A stretch of 64,000 nt of DNA from Endomychus coccineus (lineage: Eukaryota > Arthropoda > Insecta > Coleoptera > Endomychidae), in assembly GCA_958510875.1 (NCBI GenBank), contig OY294070.1, forward strand, positions 20,265,631 to 20,329,630, read 5' to 3'. Position 1 is the first letter of the stretch; every line of letters starts with the position of its first letter. The notes below the pieces were generated by a model. That model was given only the letters and a program-made list of their open reading frames with translations. It did not search any database and was not told the DNA's origin. Below, piece after piece: positions 21,040 through 32,169 of this stretch. The position numbers and the translations under genes were made by a program.

Positions 21040-22399
21040 TTTTTTATCAGCATGGCTTTAGAAGTAAGAAATCAACAAAGATAGCAATATTGGACTGTGT
21101 AGAATTTATTTATAATGCACTAAATGAAAAAATCATGTTGTAAGTCTGTTTCACGACCTAAGTCGGGCATTTGACACCATCAATCATAAGATATTACTGA
21201 TGAAAATAGAAGGCATTGGAGTCCGAGGAGTATCATATAGCTGGACATCATACTTGACCAATAGAAAACAAGCCCCAAGGCTGCATCTTGGGTCCATTGT
21301 TCTTCCTAATATTCATTAATGATGTCAACAATACCTGCACCTCATCAAATCAAATGATTGTCTACGCTGATGATATAACCAAACTAATGTCAAAGAAAAA
21401 TGTAGAGCTTCTTGTTGAAACTAGCAATAATGCGTCTAAGGAATTGAACAAATACTGTTCAGATAATGGACTCACGATGAACATAATAAACACCTACCAC
21501 ATGCGCTTTGTGCCAAAAAATTTCTCACCCGATCACAATCTATACCTCAATGTATGCGAGCGCTCTATCCATAGCAAAGATACCATACAATTCTAAGGTT
21601 TAACCTTAGATAGAAGCACATATAAATACACCATGTTCTATATTAGGCACTACTTGCTATATAATAAGAAACTTGAGAGAAACCCTATCATTTGACATTT
21701 TGAGAATTCTCTATTTTGGGTTAGTCCAATCAACCCTACAATATGGATTTATTTTCTCGAGTATTCCGCTCACAAAAAAATGTATTAAGGACTATTCATA
21801 AAAGTCCGCCCCATTCAACATGTAAACCCTTATTTAAACAATTTCAATTCCTAACATTGCACTGTCTGTATATTTTCCAGTTGATAATGTATGTCAAAAA
21901 AACGAAACAGAATTCAGAAAAAATTGTGAGATGCATCCATATTTCACGAGGATAAGCGAAGCTATCCATTACTCTAGACTTGGGGTTAGTCAAAATTCGC
22001 CGAAATATGTAGGCATTAAGTGTTTTAATGCAATAAAAAGTTTTGTCGACACAAATAGCACAATAACTATTTTCAAAAAGAACTTGCATACTGTTTTATG
22101 TGATAAACAGTTTTATGGGATTGATGAATTCCTCAGTTCATAATCCTAATGTATTTTATAAACTTTCTGATTATTCCTTCATGATTACTGCAAAACCGTT
22201 TTAAAATTTTGAAGATAACTAAACTATCTTCATCTATCTCTAGAGTTACTCCATTCAAGACTTTTTAAATCTTAGAGTATTCGACTCCAATTACATGTAT
22301 TTTTTATGTTTTTGACTGTATATTTCTGAATGTTTTCTCCTGACTAATCCATTAAATTTTATATGTATTTTGTATGTAAGACTTCAGTGATGAATAAAA

Positions 22400-22437
<38 letters not shown>
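21040..22437 (+). pseudogene. Non-LTR retrotransposon RT to 3' end with (TTAC)n tail
   Basis: LINE fragment running to its 3' terminus. Motifs: [32 protein letters not shown] (motif A) near 21150-21200; [18 protein letters not shown] (motif B) from about 21272; VYADDITKLM (motif C) near 21362. A C-terminal part follows with many frame changes. The element ends in about nine TTAC units (22401-22437), the microsatellite tail of a target-primed insertion. Stops and frameshifts break the gene, though motif C is intact. Confidence 0.87.
22401..22437 (+). repeat. (TTAC)n microsatellite tail of a LINE
   Basis: About nine perfect tetranucleotide units after a TGAATAAAA stretch. Confidence 0.95.
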
Positions 22438-23098
22438 CAAATAATGATACCTATAAGAAAAGAAACACCAGTCATCTTCACGTATTGAGAATAATACCAG
22501 TTGTGGATTTGGGTTAGCTTAAGAAATTTTGTCGTATTAATTTGTACGGTGAATAATTTCACTTTTCCGCTTATACACTTTCTCATTTCTACGACTATTT
22601 TCACGGTGATCCGTTTGTGCGTCATTCAATTCTTGGAACTCAATACATGATAATGGAATTTGTCATTTGAGTGTGATTCGTGACAGCTGTGAACAGTTTA
22701 GAATAAAATGCGGTCACAAACCAGCAATTCTTTTATGAAATAATTATAATATAGAATAGTCCGGTATTAATTATTTAACGATCATAAAAATGTTTAATAA
22801 TCTATTAAACTTTTAAACGGAATGTGAAATAAATTGGTCAAGTGCAATTGAATTTTCGTTTGCTTTAGATTCAATTTTTTCCTCTGTCAGCAAGCTTTTA
22901 AGCTATTGCATATAGCTTTTATCGCGGGCGACCGAATCAAGAAAAAAAAACAAAACACAAATACCGTAACGGAAATAGCTTGAAACAAAAAACAAATACC
23001 GTAACGGAAATAGCTTAACGAAATATCCTGACACCCACCATTCCGCCTACCATGTAGCTCGGCCGAGCTTAAAATTGTCGAAATGTTTCGAAATGTTA
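22438..23098. other. No gene; short tandem duplication inside
   Basis: A 25-bp unit (ACAAATACCGTAACGG...) occurs at 22957-22981 and 22992-23016 (period 35 bp). Nothing else recognised. Confidence 0.6.
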
Positions 23099-23754
23099 AC
23101 TTTGAACCTTTTAAAAGGTCGTGATAGCCCCAAACTGGGTCGAAAACTGTTTTGAATTGGTTAATTTTCGATAAATCGAATGACGTTCACGTAAGAAGCG
23201 CATAGCTCGCGAGTTAGAAAATTGCAAATTTACGGTAGGTACATAGAACGTCTTAACGAAGGCTTTTCGCTCCATGTCGTTAGTTTATGAACGGGGCCAA
23301 CTAAATAGCATAGTCTCGGGCCCCAAAATGTCGATTAAATAGGAGAATTTAACTAAAACAGTTTTAGGTATTCTCAGCTGTCACCTACTAGCAACTGACG
23401 TGCCACGTACGAAAGGGAATTTTCTAGCTACTTAAATATACCGAAAGCGGGTAAAAGCTAGCGGCCCATAGCCCAAAATACTTTATTACAACTGGCGCCG
23501 GCCGCACGGGGTTCAAAACGGCCCCAAATCAACAAAATAGAGGTGAAATGTATAAACTCTAACTTACGTGCAGCGAGCTCCTGGAGGCATATGTTAAAAT
23601 GTTTGCGTTCGTAGCTGATTACATAAGACGTCTGGCGCTCATGCAATTGTGTTTTTATACAATTCGAACCTTCTAATTTCGATAGGCCACGTGAAAATCC
23701 CGGAGCCGGAAGCGTTATCGAGATCTGAACGTTAAAACTTTCGTATAAAATTGT
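23099..23754 (-). repeat. Dispersed ~650-bp repeat, copy 2
   Basis: Direct-oriented relative of 15301-15926 with extra bases near 23220-23330 and 23450. The 79-bp TIRs of copy 1 are not present. The minus strand is open from about 23670 to 23458 and contains HERQTSYVISYERKHFN and ELAAR before a GTAAG. The origin of the family is unknown. Confidence 0.85.
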
Positions 23755-23909
23755 GTTTGCAAGTAACTGTCACTATAGATAACCATCTAATACATACCGG
23801 TAGTAGAGTTATCTATGCTTGTCACAGAATACTCTTCATAGAGATCAAGATGATACTTTTACGTGACGCCTTTTATGTTTCCCCTACGTGGCGTCTTTTG
23901 GTACTACAC

Positions 23910-24210
23910 TATATGTTCAACAGTCGATAGAAAATTTGATTTTGAGGAAAAATGTTTCTATTAACATATATGCAGACGCTTAGTTTTTGAGATACAGGGT
24001 GTTGAAATTGAAACAAAAATTTCGTTTTTTGCAAATATCTCCGGAACTGTTTATCGTACAGAAAACATCTTTTGCGAACATTTTCTACTCATAGCAAGCT
24101 ATGTTCAATGCGATCAACAAATTTTTTACTCATAATTCGTGAAGATTTTTAAGGGGTAGTGGACGTTTTTCTGTCCAACTTTTTCCAGTGGCGTAGTGCT
24201 ATGCAATAGC
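23910..24210 (+). repeat. Mariner-type MITE remnant, inverted relative of 53885-54140
   Basis: Shares CAACAGTCGATAGAAAATTT, TTTTTGAGATACAGGGTGTT and TTTCTACTCATAG with the reverse complement of the 54-kb copy. The CAGGGTGTT stretch marks it as part of the CAGGGTGTCCC-ended repeat set. Confidence 0.75.
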
Positions 24211-24370
24211 TTTACCGCGGCAGTCCCCGAGTGCCACACGTTTCATTTTTTGTTTGTTATTGTTTATTGAATTAAAGAAACAATTTGAAACATTTTTGAC
24301 ATGGCGTAAATTTTAACAGATATCCATGAATATCTGCATTTTTAGGATGATATACTAAACCAGTTTCAAG

Positions 24371-24600
24371 AAAACTCCCTTACAGTCAACTACAACAAAC
24401 CCTCCTTTTTGGCAATATGACGTAATGAAAAAATAGGAAAATTGAAAATGAACAATACAAATGTTCAAAAAACGGACCAAATTAAATATTTAGGAGTAAT
24501 TATTGATGAATAAATGGAATATACATGTAAATTATATAATAAACATAGTCCGATAAGACAAATACGTAACATAATTGTAGAAGCAAATTAAATAACATTA
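24371..24600 (+). pseudogene. Non-LTR RT thumb fragment
   Basis: Reads ENSLTVNYNKPSFLAI, then TDQIKYLGVIIDE and a stop, then MEYTCKLYNKHSPIRQI. The K-Y-L-G-V-I-I-D motif is the usual post-catalytic LINE block. Confidence 0.65.
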
Positions 24601-24742
24601 ATTATGCATACTCAGCAAGAAAAATAATAGATAAAATGAAGCTAAGAACAAAATGAAAAATTAAGTAATATGAAATTTGGGAGAAAGAAAAAATAAGACA
24701 TGAAAATCAAATTAAAGCCAACAAATGACGTGAAATTGTCAT

Positions 24743-25400
24743 TTGCATCTCACATTGAATCAATTACACAGAATACAGAATGGTGGGCTTTATCTCCGGA
24801 ACTGCCGCCTATTTAACAATAGTGATTCAATAACAATATTATACAATTCATTTGTTCGTTCCAAGCTCGAATATGCTTCAATTGTGTGGAACCCCTATTA
24901 TAAAATGTATATAAATGAAATAGAGCGCGTGAATCGGCGTTTCTTAAGATATTCAGCCTTCAAAGCTGATGGTAATTATCCATCTAATGGATTTTCCCAC
25001 CAGGCTCTATTAGATAGATTCTCTTGCCTACAGTTATATAAACTTAGGGTAATTCATAGTACTTTCTTCCTGTATAAGGTCATTCATAACCGGGTTGACT
25101 GTCCTGTGATTTTATCAAGACTGAATTTGCATGTTACATCTTCTCGCACCCGTTTCACACAAACGTTTTATCTACCACTCTGCAGAACAAATGCGTTATT
25201 ATTTTCCCCAATTTTCCAAATGTGTAGATTCTACGAGATAATCGGTTTGTTTGTTGTAACCCTAACTATTTGAGTTGTGTATATTAGTTAATTTTAAATC
25301 CTACTCTATAATTATATTATATGTAACCCTAAGCTCTTCAAGGGATTTCTCCCGTTGAGCTAGTGTAATTAAATAGATAAATAAATAAATAAAATGGTTA
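24743..25400 (+). pseudogene. Non-LTR retrotransposon C-terminal region and 3' end
   Basis: An open stretch to 25273 encodes the LINE C-terminal region (ITILYNSFVRSKLEYASIVW, IERVNRRFLRYSAFKADG, RTRFTQTFYLPLC). It resembles the minus-strand LINE at 61004-62827 (LYFSLVRSHLDFCSTVWCPY, KVQHKFLRYLAFKSG). The 3' UTR has a GGGATTTCTCCC hairpin and ends in AAATAAATAAATAAAA near 25380-25395. RT motifs are missing. Confidence 0.8.
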
Positions 25401-25559
25401 AGTGAATTTATGGTTGAAAAAGGTTGAGACAATTTATTGAATAGATACAGAAACTATGAAAACTAATTAAACCAAATATTAAAATGAATAATATTGGCAG
25501 AACGCAGTCAAGGATTTGAAAATTCTCTTCTGGAGTACAAAGTGTAGTACCTACCTACT

Positions 25560-25925
25560 ATTAGTGTTTTTTTGTGCGTAGAGTGGGGAAAATCTTGCAT
25601 AGACGCCTCGGGGGCCCGTGCTCGATTCTTACCGACTAAAACCCCGTTGTTTCTCCTTCCTTCAGAGGGAACCCCACTGCATTGCGGTCATTAGTGTCCT
25701 ATTGTGCCCTCACATATTCTATGGAATTCAGTGCATTGACACAGCACATACATGGGTGATGGGTGTTTCTTCTTCCACGCCGTAATCCCTTGCATGTGGG
25801 CTGATCTACCAAACCCATCGAGCAGAGATGTTTGTTGCATGGGGTGTGTCCGGTCAGGAATGCAACAAGATTTTTCACTCGTTGCTGCTGGAGATCTCCC
25901 ATCAGTCGCTTGGAGTGCGACATAC
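25560..25925 (-). pseudogene. I/R1-type LINE C-terminus and 3' end
   Basis: Minus strand: RVKNLVAFLTGHTPCNKHLC, then MGLVDQPTCKGL and a C-rich ending. This matches the region after the RNase H in I/R1/LOA-type LINEs (LTGH...KHL...G). The 3' UTR GGGGTTTTAGT-GGTAAGAATC matches the plus-strand copy ending near 49515. Confidence 0.75.
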
Positions 25926-25934
25926 GGGGCAGTT

Positions 25935-27252
25935 CACTTAAATAGGCACGGTGCTCTGCCTCGAGACATTTTTGGATTACAGATATCGTTGTGGTATGAA
26001 AAATGCCACAATTTGGCTATGGTTCAATCAGGGGTGTTGTTCTGTTTCACCAATGTAGATTTTACCGCAAGAACAGGAAATGCTATAAACACCTTTCAAG
26101 TGAAGAGGAGGAAGGCGATCTTTGATAGGTTTGTAAAACTGAGATAATTTTGGAAGTGTGGAAAACCGGGTAGAAATATTATATTTTTTAAGGATTTTGG
26201 AAATTCGATGTATTATATTTTCAATATATGGAAGATAGGCAGTGGATAAAGCAGGCGGGGGGAGGGATTTGTTGTTCAGGTCGATTTGAAATTTTAGGCG
26301 AAGTGTATTTCTTTATGGCTTTTTGAATGTTGTAATGGGAGAAATTGTTTGATAATAAGGCAGATGAAAGATGTTTATATTCTGATTTTAAGGACCGTCA
26401 GTCTGGCGACTAACCAATACATCTAGGAACGGGATGTAATGAATTTAAATGATTGATGAAGGGAACAAGCTTTTCGCGACCATGTTGCCAAATAACAGAC
26501 GTGTCGTCGACATATCTAAACCAACATTTTGGCTTAAGAACAGATGAGTCAATGGCATCTTGTTCAAAAGTTTCCATGATATTAGCTATGATCAGAGAAA
26601 GTGGGGAACCTATGGTAGCCCCCGATGACTGCTCGTAAAACTTGCCATCGTACAGAAAATATGTGGTGGATACACAAAAATCAATTAACGGTAGCAAGTC
26701 CATTGAAATGTTTTTGGCAGGTAACAATTGAGGAATTATGGCAAGGGTGTCTGGAATGGGAACATTGGTAAAGAGTGATTCGACGTAGAAGCTGACGAGC
26801 AAATCGCCTTGGTCAACTTTCAGCGTTTGAAGTTTTTCAACGAAATGAAAGGAATTTAGGATAAAACTATTGGAATCACCTACAAGGGGTTTGAGAATAG
26901 ATGACAGATATCGAGAGAGCTTATAAGTAGGGGATTCGATAGTGCTCACAATTGGTCCCAGGGGAACTGAGGGTTTATGAATTTTAGGCAAACCATATGA
27001 ACGGGGAGATTTTGAACAATGGGGGATAAGAAATTTCTTATCTGAATCAGGTAGGGAAGAATGACGGATAATTTGTGAAATTGAACGTTCTATAGAGGGG
27101 GTGGGATCTTTTGGTAGGAGCTTATAGGAAATAGTTTGCAGCTGTTGATTGAGAGCTTGAATTAAAGGTTTGGGGCAATTTGATTTAGGAATCTTGGAAT
27201 GACGAAGAATTTTAGCACTTTCGAAACGAATCTCGTCTGCTGTTGAGGGCAC
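25935..27252 (-). mobile_element. Penelope-like element with RT (YVDD) and GIY-YIG
   Basis: Best-preserved PLE here. An open frame (26410-27252) encodes the PLE reverse transcriptase: YGLPKIHKPSVPLGPIVST; SFYVESLFTNVPIPDTL (motif A with YVES instead of the usual DV-x-SL); SSGATIGSPLSLIIANIMET (motif B); and WFRYVDDTSVIWQHG (motif C, intact YVDD). After a deletion and frameshift near 26410 it continues with LSSALLSNNFSHYNIQKAIK, HRISKILKKYNISTRFST, then VYSISCSCGKIYIGET (GIY-YIG, about 26060-26115). Downstream, nuclease and tail are degraded. Loss of the motif A aspartate and the deletion make it inactive. Confidence 0.9.
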
Positions 27253-27282
27253 TGGGAGACAACTTTATTGAATTTTTGAATA

Positions 27283-27423
27283 TGACGTTTGGACACTGGT
27301 GTGTTGTGATGGATCCATGTTTGGTCCACGGTTTCTTAACGGCGCAAAAAGTCGTAACCGTGGACGAAATATTGATCCATGACAACACACCAGAGACCAA
27401 AGAACAGTCGAAACTGAGAACTT
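27283..27423. pseudogene. Two head-to-head mariner transposase pieces
   Basis: On the minus strand (about 27353 down to 27283) one frame reads DFLRR-stop-ETVDQTWIHHNTPVSKR. On the plus strand (about 27354-27423) another reads VTVDEILIHDNTPETKEQSK. Both are the same mariner segment around the first catalytic D (VD-E/Q-T), so the pieces form an imperfect ~48-bp-arm inverted repeat (27289-27337 against 27356-27405). Confidence 0.85.
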
Positions 27424-28092
27424 AGCTTGTTTGTAACCCAAATCGAGCGCTCTTGTTCTGTCTGCCGATTTGGACGCGACCCGCTCCCACCTATGTTGGA
27501 CGCTGATCAACAAGTTCTTAATCAGTATAACATCTTGTTTTTGACTAAAATATTTCAAATGCGTTCCTTTTTTTTCTAGTTGTAACATGATTTCTCTGTG
27601 AGCGCTGACATCCTTTTGGAAAACTTTATGTTCTTCGATTTGTAACTGGATGGTATCGAGAACTCGAGATACCGGTTTGAGATTTGACAGTATCTTGTCG
27701 GCATTTATGAACCAATTGAAAAATGCTTGGAGTGCTTCGTGGAATTCGGTTGCTTCTTTCAGAGCTATTTCTAGTTTTATTTTCTTATCGTTCGCCCTTG
27801 CAGTTACCAAATCCCAACGTTGCTTCAGCATTTTTAAATTATGCTGGAAATTCGATGCAGTGTTCGATCCTTTCTTCAGATAATCCTGTCCCTTCGCTAA
27901 CATCGTTTCAACCTGCGGCCTGTTATCTTCTATTTCCTTGTATATTTCCATAAACCATTCCAGCTGTTCACTGGCTGTTTCTGGTAAGCCATCGACGGGT
28001 TTGCTAGCAGTGATAATACTATCCACATCTCCAAGCCACGATAGGAGGTCTTGGATTTCGGAGTTGAAACGCCGCGCGTCGTGTCGTGTGTG
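27424..28092 (-). pseudogene. shot: shot (spectraplakin) coding fragment inserted in a mariner
   Basis: A 669-bp stretch on the minus strand encodes 223 codons without stop or intron. It matches the spectrin-repeat rod of the cytoskeletal linker Short stop/MACF1/dystonin. Recognisable blocks: ARRFNSEIQDLLSWLGDVD; LPETASEQLEWFMEIYKEIE; LKQRWDLVTARANDKKIKLE; LKPVSRVLDTIQLQIEEHKV; KKGTHLKYFSQKQDVILIKN; QHRWERVASKSADRTRALDL. It starts and stops abruptly mid-protein, and both borders are mariner transposase sequence on the opposite strand, with ACTT on each side (27420-27423 and 28093-28096). No actin-binding or GAS2 domain, no poly(A). It is best read as a piece of shot exon or cDNA captured in a mariner copy. 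Confidence 0.88.
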
Positions 28093-28550
28093 ACTTGTCC
28101 TGGCGAATCGAAGACGAAAAAGGCTAAAGTGGATCTATCGGCCAACAGAGTCATGACGACAGTTTTTTGGGATGCACACGGTATCGTCCATATCGATTAC
28201 CTTGTAAAGACGCCAAGTTGAAGCAAAAGCGGTCGTATTTGGCAAAGAAAAAAGTGCTCTTCCACTAGGACAACGCACCGACGCACAGGTTCGCAGTCGC
28301 GTGGCAAAATTGCATGAATTGCGCTACGAATTGGTTCGTCATGCACCATTTTCTCCAGATTTGGCGCCCTGCGATTTTATCTACTTCCAAACTTGAAGAA
28401 ATGACTCGGCGGAAAGAGATTTGGCTCTAACGATGAGTTCACCGCTGAAACAAACGCCTGTTTGGAAGGATTGCTGAAATCTTATTATTTGGAAGGGCTC
28501 GAAAAATTAGGAAAACGTTGGACGAAGTCATCGATTCGTTAATATATCAG
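28093..28550 (+). pseudogene. DD34D mariner transposase, C-terminal part
   Basis: Continues the mariner frame left at 27423: CPGESKTKKAKVDLSANRVM, then FWDAHGIVHIDYLVK. After frameshifts come the second catalytic region (VLFH-stop-DNAPTHR in another frame) and VRHAPFSPDLAPCDF near 28340-28378. The 3' part (KRFGSNDEF-like) ends near 28550. Several frameshifts. Confidence 0.8.
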
Positions 28551-29308
28551 TTAGCCATAATTAAGATTGCTTTCCTCTATATTAAATGGCGTGGTTATTA
28601 ATATGGTTTTTTACAAACTGTGAAATAATATTTCACAAAGTAATTGTATTTTTAAATACGTAAAAATGGAAAAGCACAAAGTACTTAACGGCAAATCAAC
28701 TAATCTTTTTTTCAATTTTGTTTCATGATACCCATGCATCTCTTTCAATTTTGACAAGTTTAAGGATTTCCATGAAAACGGAACGCAAAATGCTGATGAG
28801 TACCTGCATTTAGCAACTATAACAACAGTTATCAGTTGTTTTATCGCATTGACCTTCGTGAGATCCCAATCCGCGTGACTTAGCGTCATGCTATGAGGAT
28901 CGAACGTATATAACCTACTTTAACTTTAACGAGCGTTTCGCTATTATTATTATTATGTTTGTAGGTGATTTACAAGATCTGTTAAGCGCGACTATAAAAT
29001 TGGTTTAACTTCAGTTCTCTTTCTTTTAACATAATATCATTTGTTCAATGTACCGTCATTGAAAGTCACAGAGAGAAATAAAATGAAATGTAGATCACTA
29101 ACTTCTCTCACTCGTAGGAACGGAAAATATATGCGAACGATCAGAAACAGATGAAGACTCTATGCATTGAATGCATTGAATGTTCATCAGAATTAACAAC
29201 AAGGGTCGATAAAGTCCTCCAGAGGTATATCGGGGATAATCCGCCCCGGGGCGGTTTAATAATTTGCGCCTCCTCATTCCAAGACGACGTTACGACCAAA
29301 AGAGGTTA
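28551..29308. other. No gene recognised
   Basis: AT-rich, with a GC-rich palindrome, CCGCCCCGGGGCGG, near 29240. Confidence 0.45.
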
Positions 29309-29417
29309 TACGAGGACAAGGTGAAAAGTCCCTGAAAAATGAAACAAGAGATGATTAATTTGGTCCTAACCTATTTTATTTCGCAACATAATCTCCTGGT
29401 AGCCCGATACACTTCGT

Positions 29418-30120
29418 TCAAAGTTTTTCTAATTTGTCGATCCCTTCCAAATAATACGATTTCGGCAATTCTTCAAAATGGACGATGACCTCATCGTTAG
29501 AGCCAAATCTCTTTCCGACAAGCCATTTCTTCAAGTTTGGAAATGGACAAAAATCGCAGGGGGTCAAATTTGGAGAATATGGTGTGCTACGAACCAATTC
29601 GTACCGCAATTCATGCAGTTTTGCCATTGCGACTGCGGACCTGTGCGCCGGTCCGTTGTCCTGGTGGAAGAACACTTTGTTCTTGGTCTAATGGGGCTGC
29701 TTTCGAATCAAATCGACCTCGACTCGATCCAACAACTCTGCACAATATATGCCGGTGATCGGTTGCCCTTTTAAAGTTAATCGATATGGACGATACTGTG
29801 TGCATCCCAAAAACTGTCGCCATGACTTTGTTGGCCGATAAACCCACTGTGACCTTTTCGGCTTCGATCCGCTAGGACAAGTCCACTGTTTCGACAGTTC
29901 TTTGGTCTTTGGTGTATTGTGGTGGTTCCATGTTTCGTCCACGATTACTAAACGGTGCAAAAAGTCCTTCTTATCGCGCTTGAACAGCGCCAAAAACTCC
30001 TTTGAAGTTGTCACATGGTCGCGCTTGTTGTCAACAATATCATACCATGGATTTTATCGACGATTTCTGGCGTTGTAACCTTAATTGGACGACCAGAACG
30101 TTCGGCGTCCTTTGTGGTCA
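29418..30120 (-). pseudogene. DD34D mariner transposase, broken
   Basis: Minus strand from 30120: KDAERSGRPIKVTTPEIVDK (helix-turn-helix linker). A deletion follows, then FLALFKRDKKDFLHRLVIVD with the first catalytic D (VDETW). Then QHTP-like KTKELSKQWTCPSGSKPK, and after frameshifts MFFHQDNGPAHRSAVAMAKL with the second D, and YSPNLTPCDF with the third D at DD34D spacing. It ends SYYLEGIDKLEKL. The N-terminal DNA-binding part is missing beyond the hAT insertion. Confidence 0.88.
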
Positions 30121-30121
30121 T

Positions 30122-31385
30122 CAGGGCCGGATTTAAGGTGGTGGAGGCCCCTGGGCCCAATATTGGTGGGGGCCCCTATATGTCAGAAGGTAAAAATTTT
30201 TTTTATTCAGTATACACCGACTGTATACTGAATGCAATTTTAATGCATTTTAAAACAATATATATTATGTAATGTACATAAATATCAATAACTTTACACA
30301 GGTATTTTTCGAGTTTTCCTCGCCGCGAAATAGTCGATGACATCGTCAATTTTCAAGGATCTCAAAATATCTCTGTTGCTGCTCAAAATCCCGAGATCGT
30401 TAAGACGTTGCTGAGTCATTGCCGTTTGCAATCTGTTTTTCAACAATTTTAATTTTGAAAATGATCTTTCCGCTGAAAAATTCGTGATCATTAAAACGAG
30501 ATACATTTTTAATATAGTTTCAACATTAGGAAAAGCATCCTGCAACTGTTTTTAAATGATTAACGAATACATACAATGTTCGCGACTTAAGTAGGTCTTT
30601 GTTTCCAGCAAACTGTCTGTAAAATTCGGCAAATTATATTAGCTCGGCCCCAAGATTTTCATCAACATCGTCTTTGTAAATCCCAGCCAAAAGCACTGCT
30701 TGTTTACGCAAATCATCGGAACTCAAATCCTCGAGTTCAGCCAGAAATCCGAAACGCGTAGACACTAGTTCATACGCCGCAAGCCGTTGGTCAAACGATG
30801 TCAACAACTGGTCGATTACAGGGAGGTAGTTTTCGACGACAATGAAAACTCTCAGTGACTTCAGACTGTCGAATTCAAGTCGAGCTTGGAATTTTGAAGC
30901 AGTTTGCTTGTCGCTTTAACTCTGTTTAAAATGTCATTTCAGAAGACAGCATAGATGCCAGTTTCCAATTTGCACATTTGCTTATGCAAGCCTTGACACT
31001 TGACTCGGGTTTTCGAATGTTGCTCATCATCTTCGGACATTAACCAAAGCTTTAGTAGCGTCTGCACGAGAAGACCAGCGGGTACTATTCACTCGAGTTT
31101 GAACATGTATGTGATGCTTCTCTGTGTCGGAGTGAGATTTTTAGAGTTTCTTGTAACGACTTGTAGAGCTCGTGAAAAATAAGTAAACTTCTTCCAAAAA
31201 GTTGAAAAACCAAAAATAGATTTTTAATAGCAAAAAATATATTGCAAAATCTGTAGTACATGCAAATGAAGCACTAAATGACGAAAAAAGACGATATTAT
31301 TCATTATTGATTACCAATATTCACATTAATACTATTGATAACGATACTATTGATTACTATATTAAATAATTCTCATATGATGATG
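30122..31385 (-). mobile_element. hAT element fragment nested in the mariner
   Basis: Left end CAGGGCCGGATTTAAGG, followed by a GGCCCCTGGGCCCAA stretch typical of one hAT group. The minus-strand frame 30294-30545 is the C-terminal dimerisation region (MITNFSAERSFSKLKLLKNR, RLNDLGILSSNRDIL, VIDYFAARK). Further transposase sequence continues in broken frames to about 31180 (VKCQGLHKQMCKLETGI). No right TIR was found, so it is truncated. Confidence 0.8.
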
Positions 31386-31513
31386 AATGATACATCAGTC
31401 TGAAAATTCTAATGCGTTCTAGTTAAAGATGGTACATCACATAAGTCATATGGGATTTCCGATTGTGGTGCCATTTGTTTTATTTTTGAAGGACTTTTCT
31501 CCTTGCCCTCGTA

Positions 31514-32071
31514 CATCAAGATTGTTCAATACGACTAGACAAATATAACTTTAAAGCGAAAACTATAAGACAACAATCCCTATTACTTGAGCGAGGCGCG
31601 AGTGCCTGCCTCTGCCCCCTGCTTTCTACGCCTTTGAGGACTTTTATTGTATTACTACCTAATATAAAATAATATTCAATTGCAGTGACCTCATGACTCG
31701 CAGAAAGTACTTTCTTGTAGTTTTCTTTTTCAAATCAATACACAACGTTATGGATTGCCCGGGTTTGTTGGCACGAATTGACTTTCACGTTCCCTAAAAA
31801 AATATCCGATCGACTTCCACTTTTTATCCATACCTGATACTAATTAGTTGAAATTTTCACCGCTTTACAACATTATGATATATTTGGGCGCACTGCTAAA
31901 TCAATTATTTTGCATTTAATCAACCAATTAGGACCTTTTTCATATCTATAATCAATTGCATTAAGTTTTAAAAATAAGAAACAATCTTCTAGTTCAGTCA
32001 AATTAGACATTGGTGACAGAAATGTTGGGGATAGCAACCAAACCTATTGCATTTGGTCGTGGGGGTACGTA
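31514..32071. other. No gene recognised
   Basis: AT-rich with a GC-rich patch near 31590-31640. Nothing supported. Confidence 0.4.
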
Positions 32072-32169
32072 GGAACATTTTTGCACAATACGCCCTTTTT
32101 TTTGTGGGGCTGTTTGCCAAAAATGCAATTGTTTACATTTTTTGGCCGATTTTCGCTGTTTTTGAAGTG

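Larger units (their letters stand above)
29311..31511 (-). mobile_element. DD34D mariner split by a hAT fragment
   Basis: Ends CGAGGACAAGGTGAAAAGTC (left) and an inverted GACTTTTCTCCTTGCCCTCG (right), flanked by TA (29309-29310 and 31512-31513). Transposase remains on 29418-30120. A hAT piece (30122 to about 31385) separates these from the 5' TIR region (about 31386-31511). The same TIR family occurs at 38533-39438 and 63664-64000. Confidence 0.85.

Noticed and set aside
29478..29847. Several plus-strand open frames
   Set aside because: Antisense shadows of the mariner transposase.
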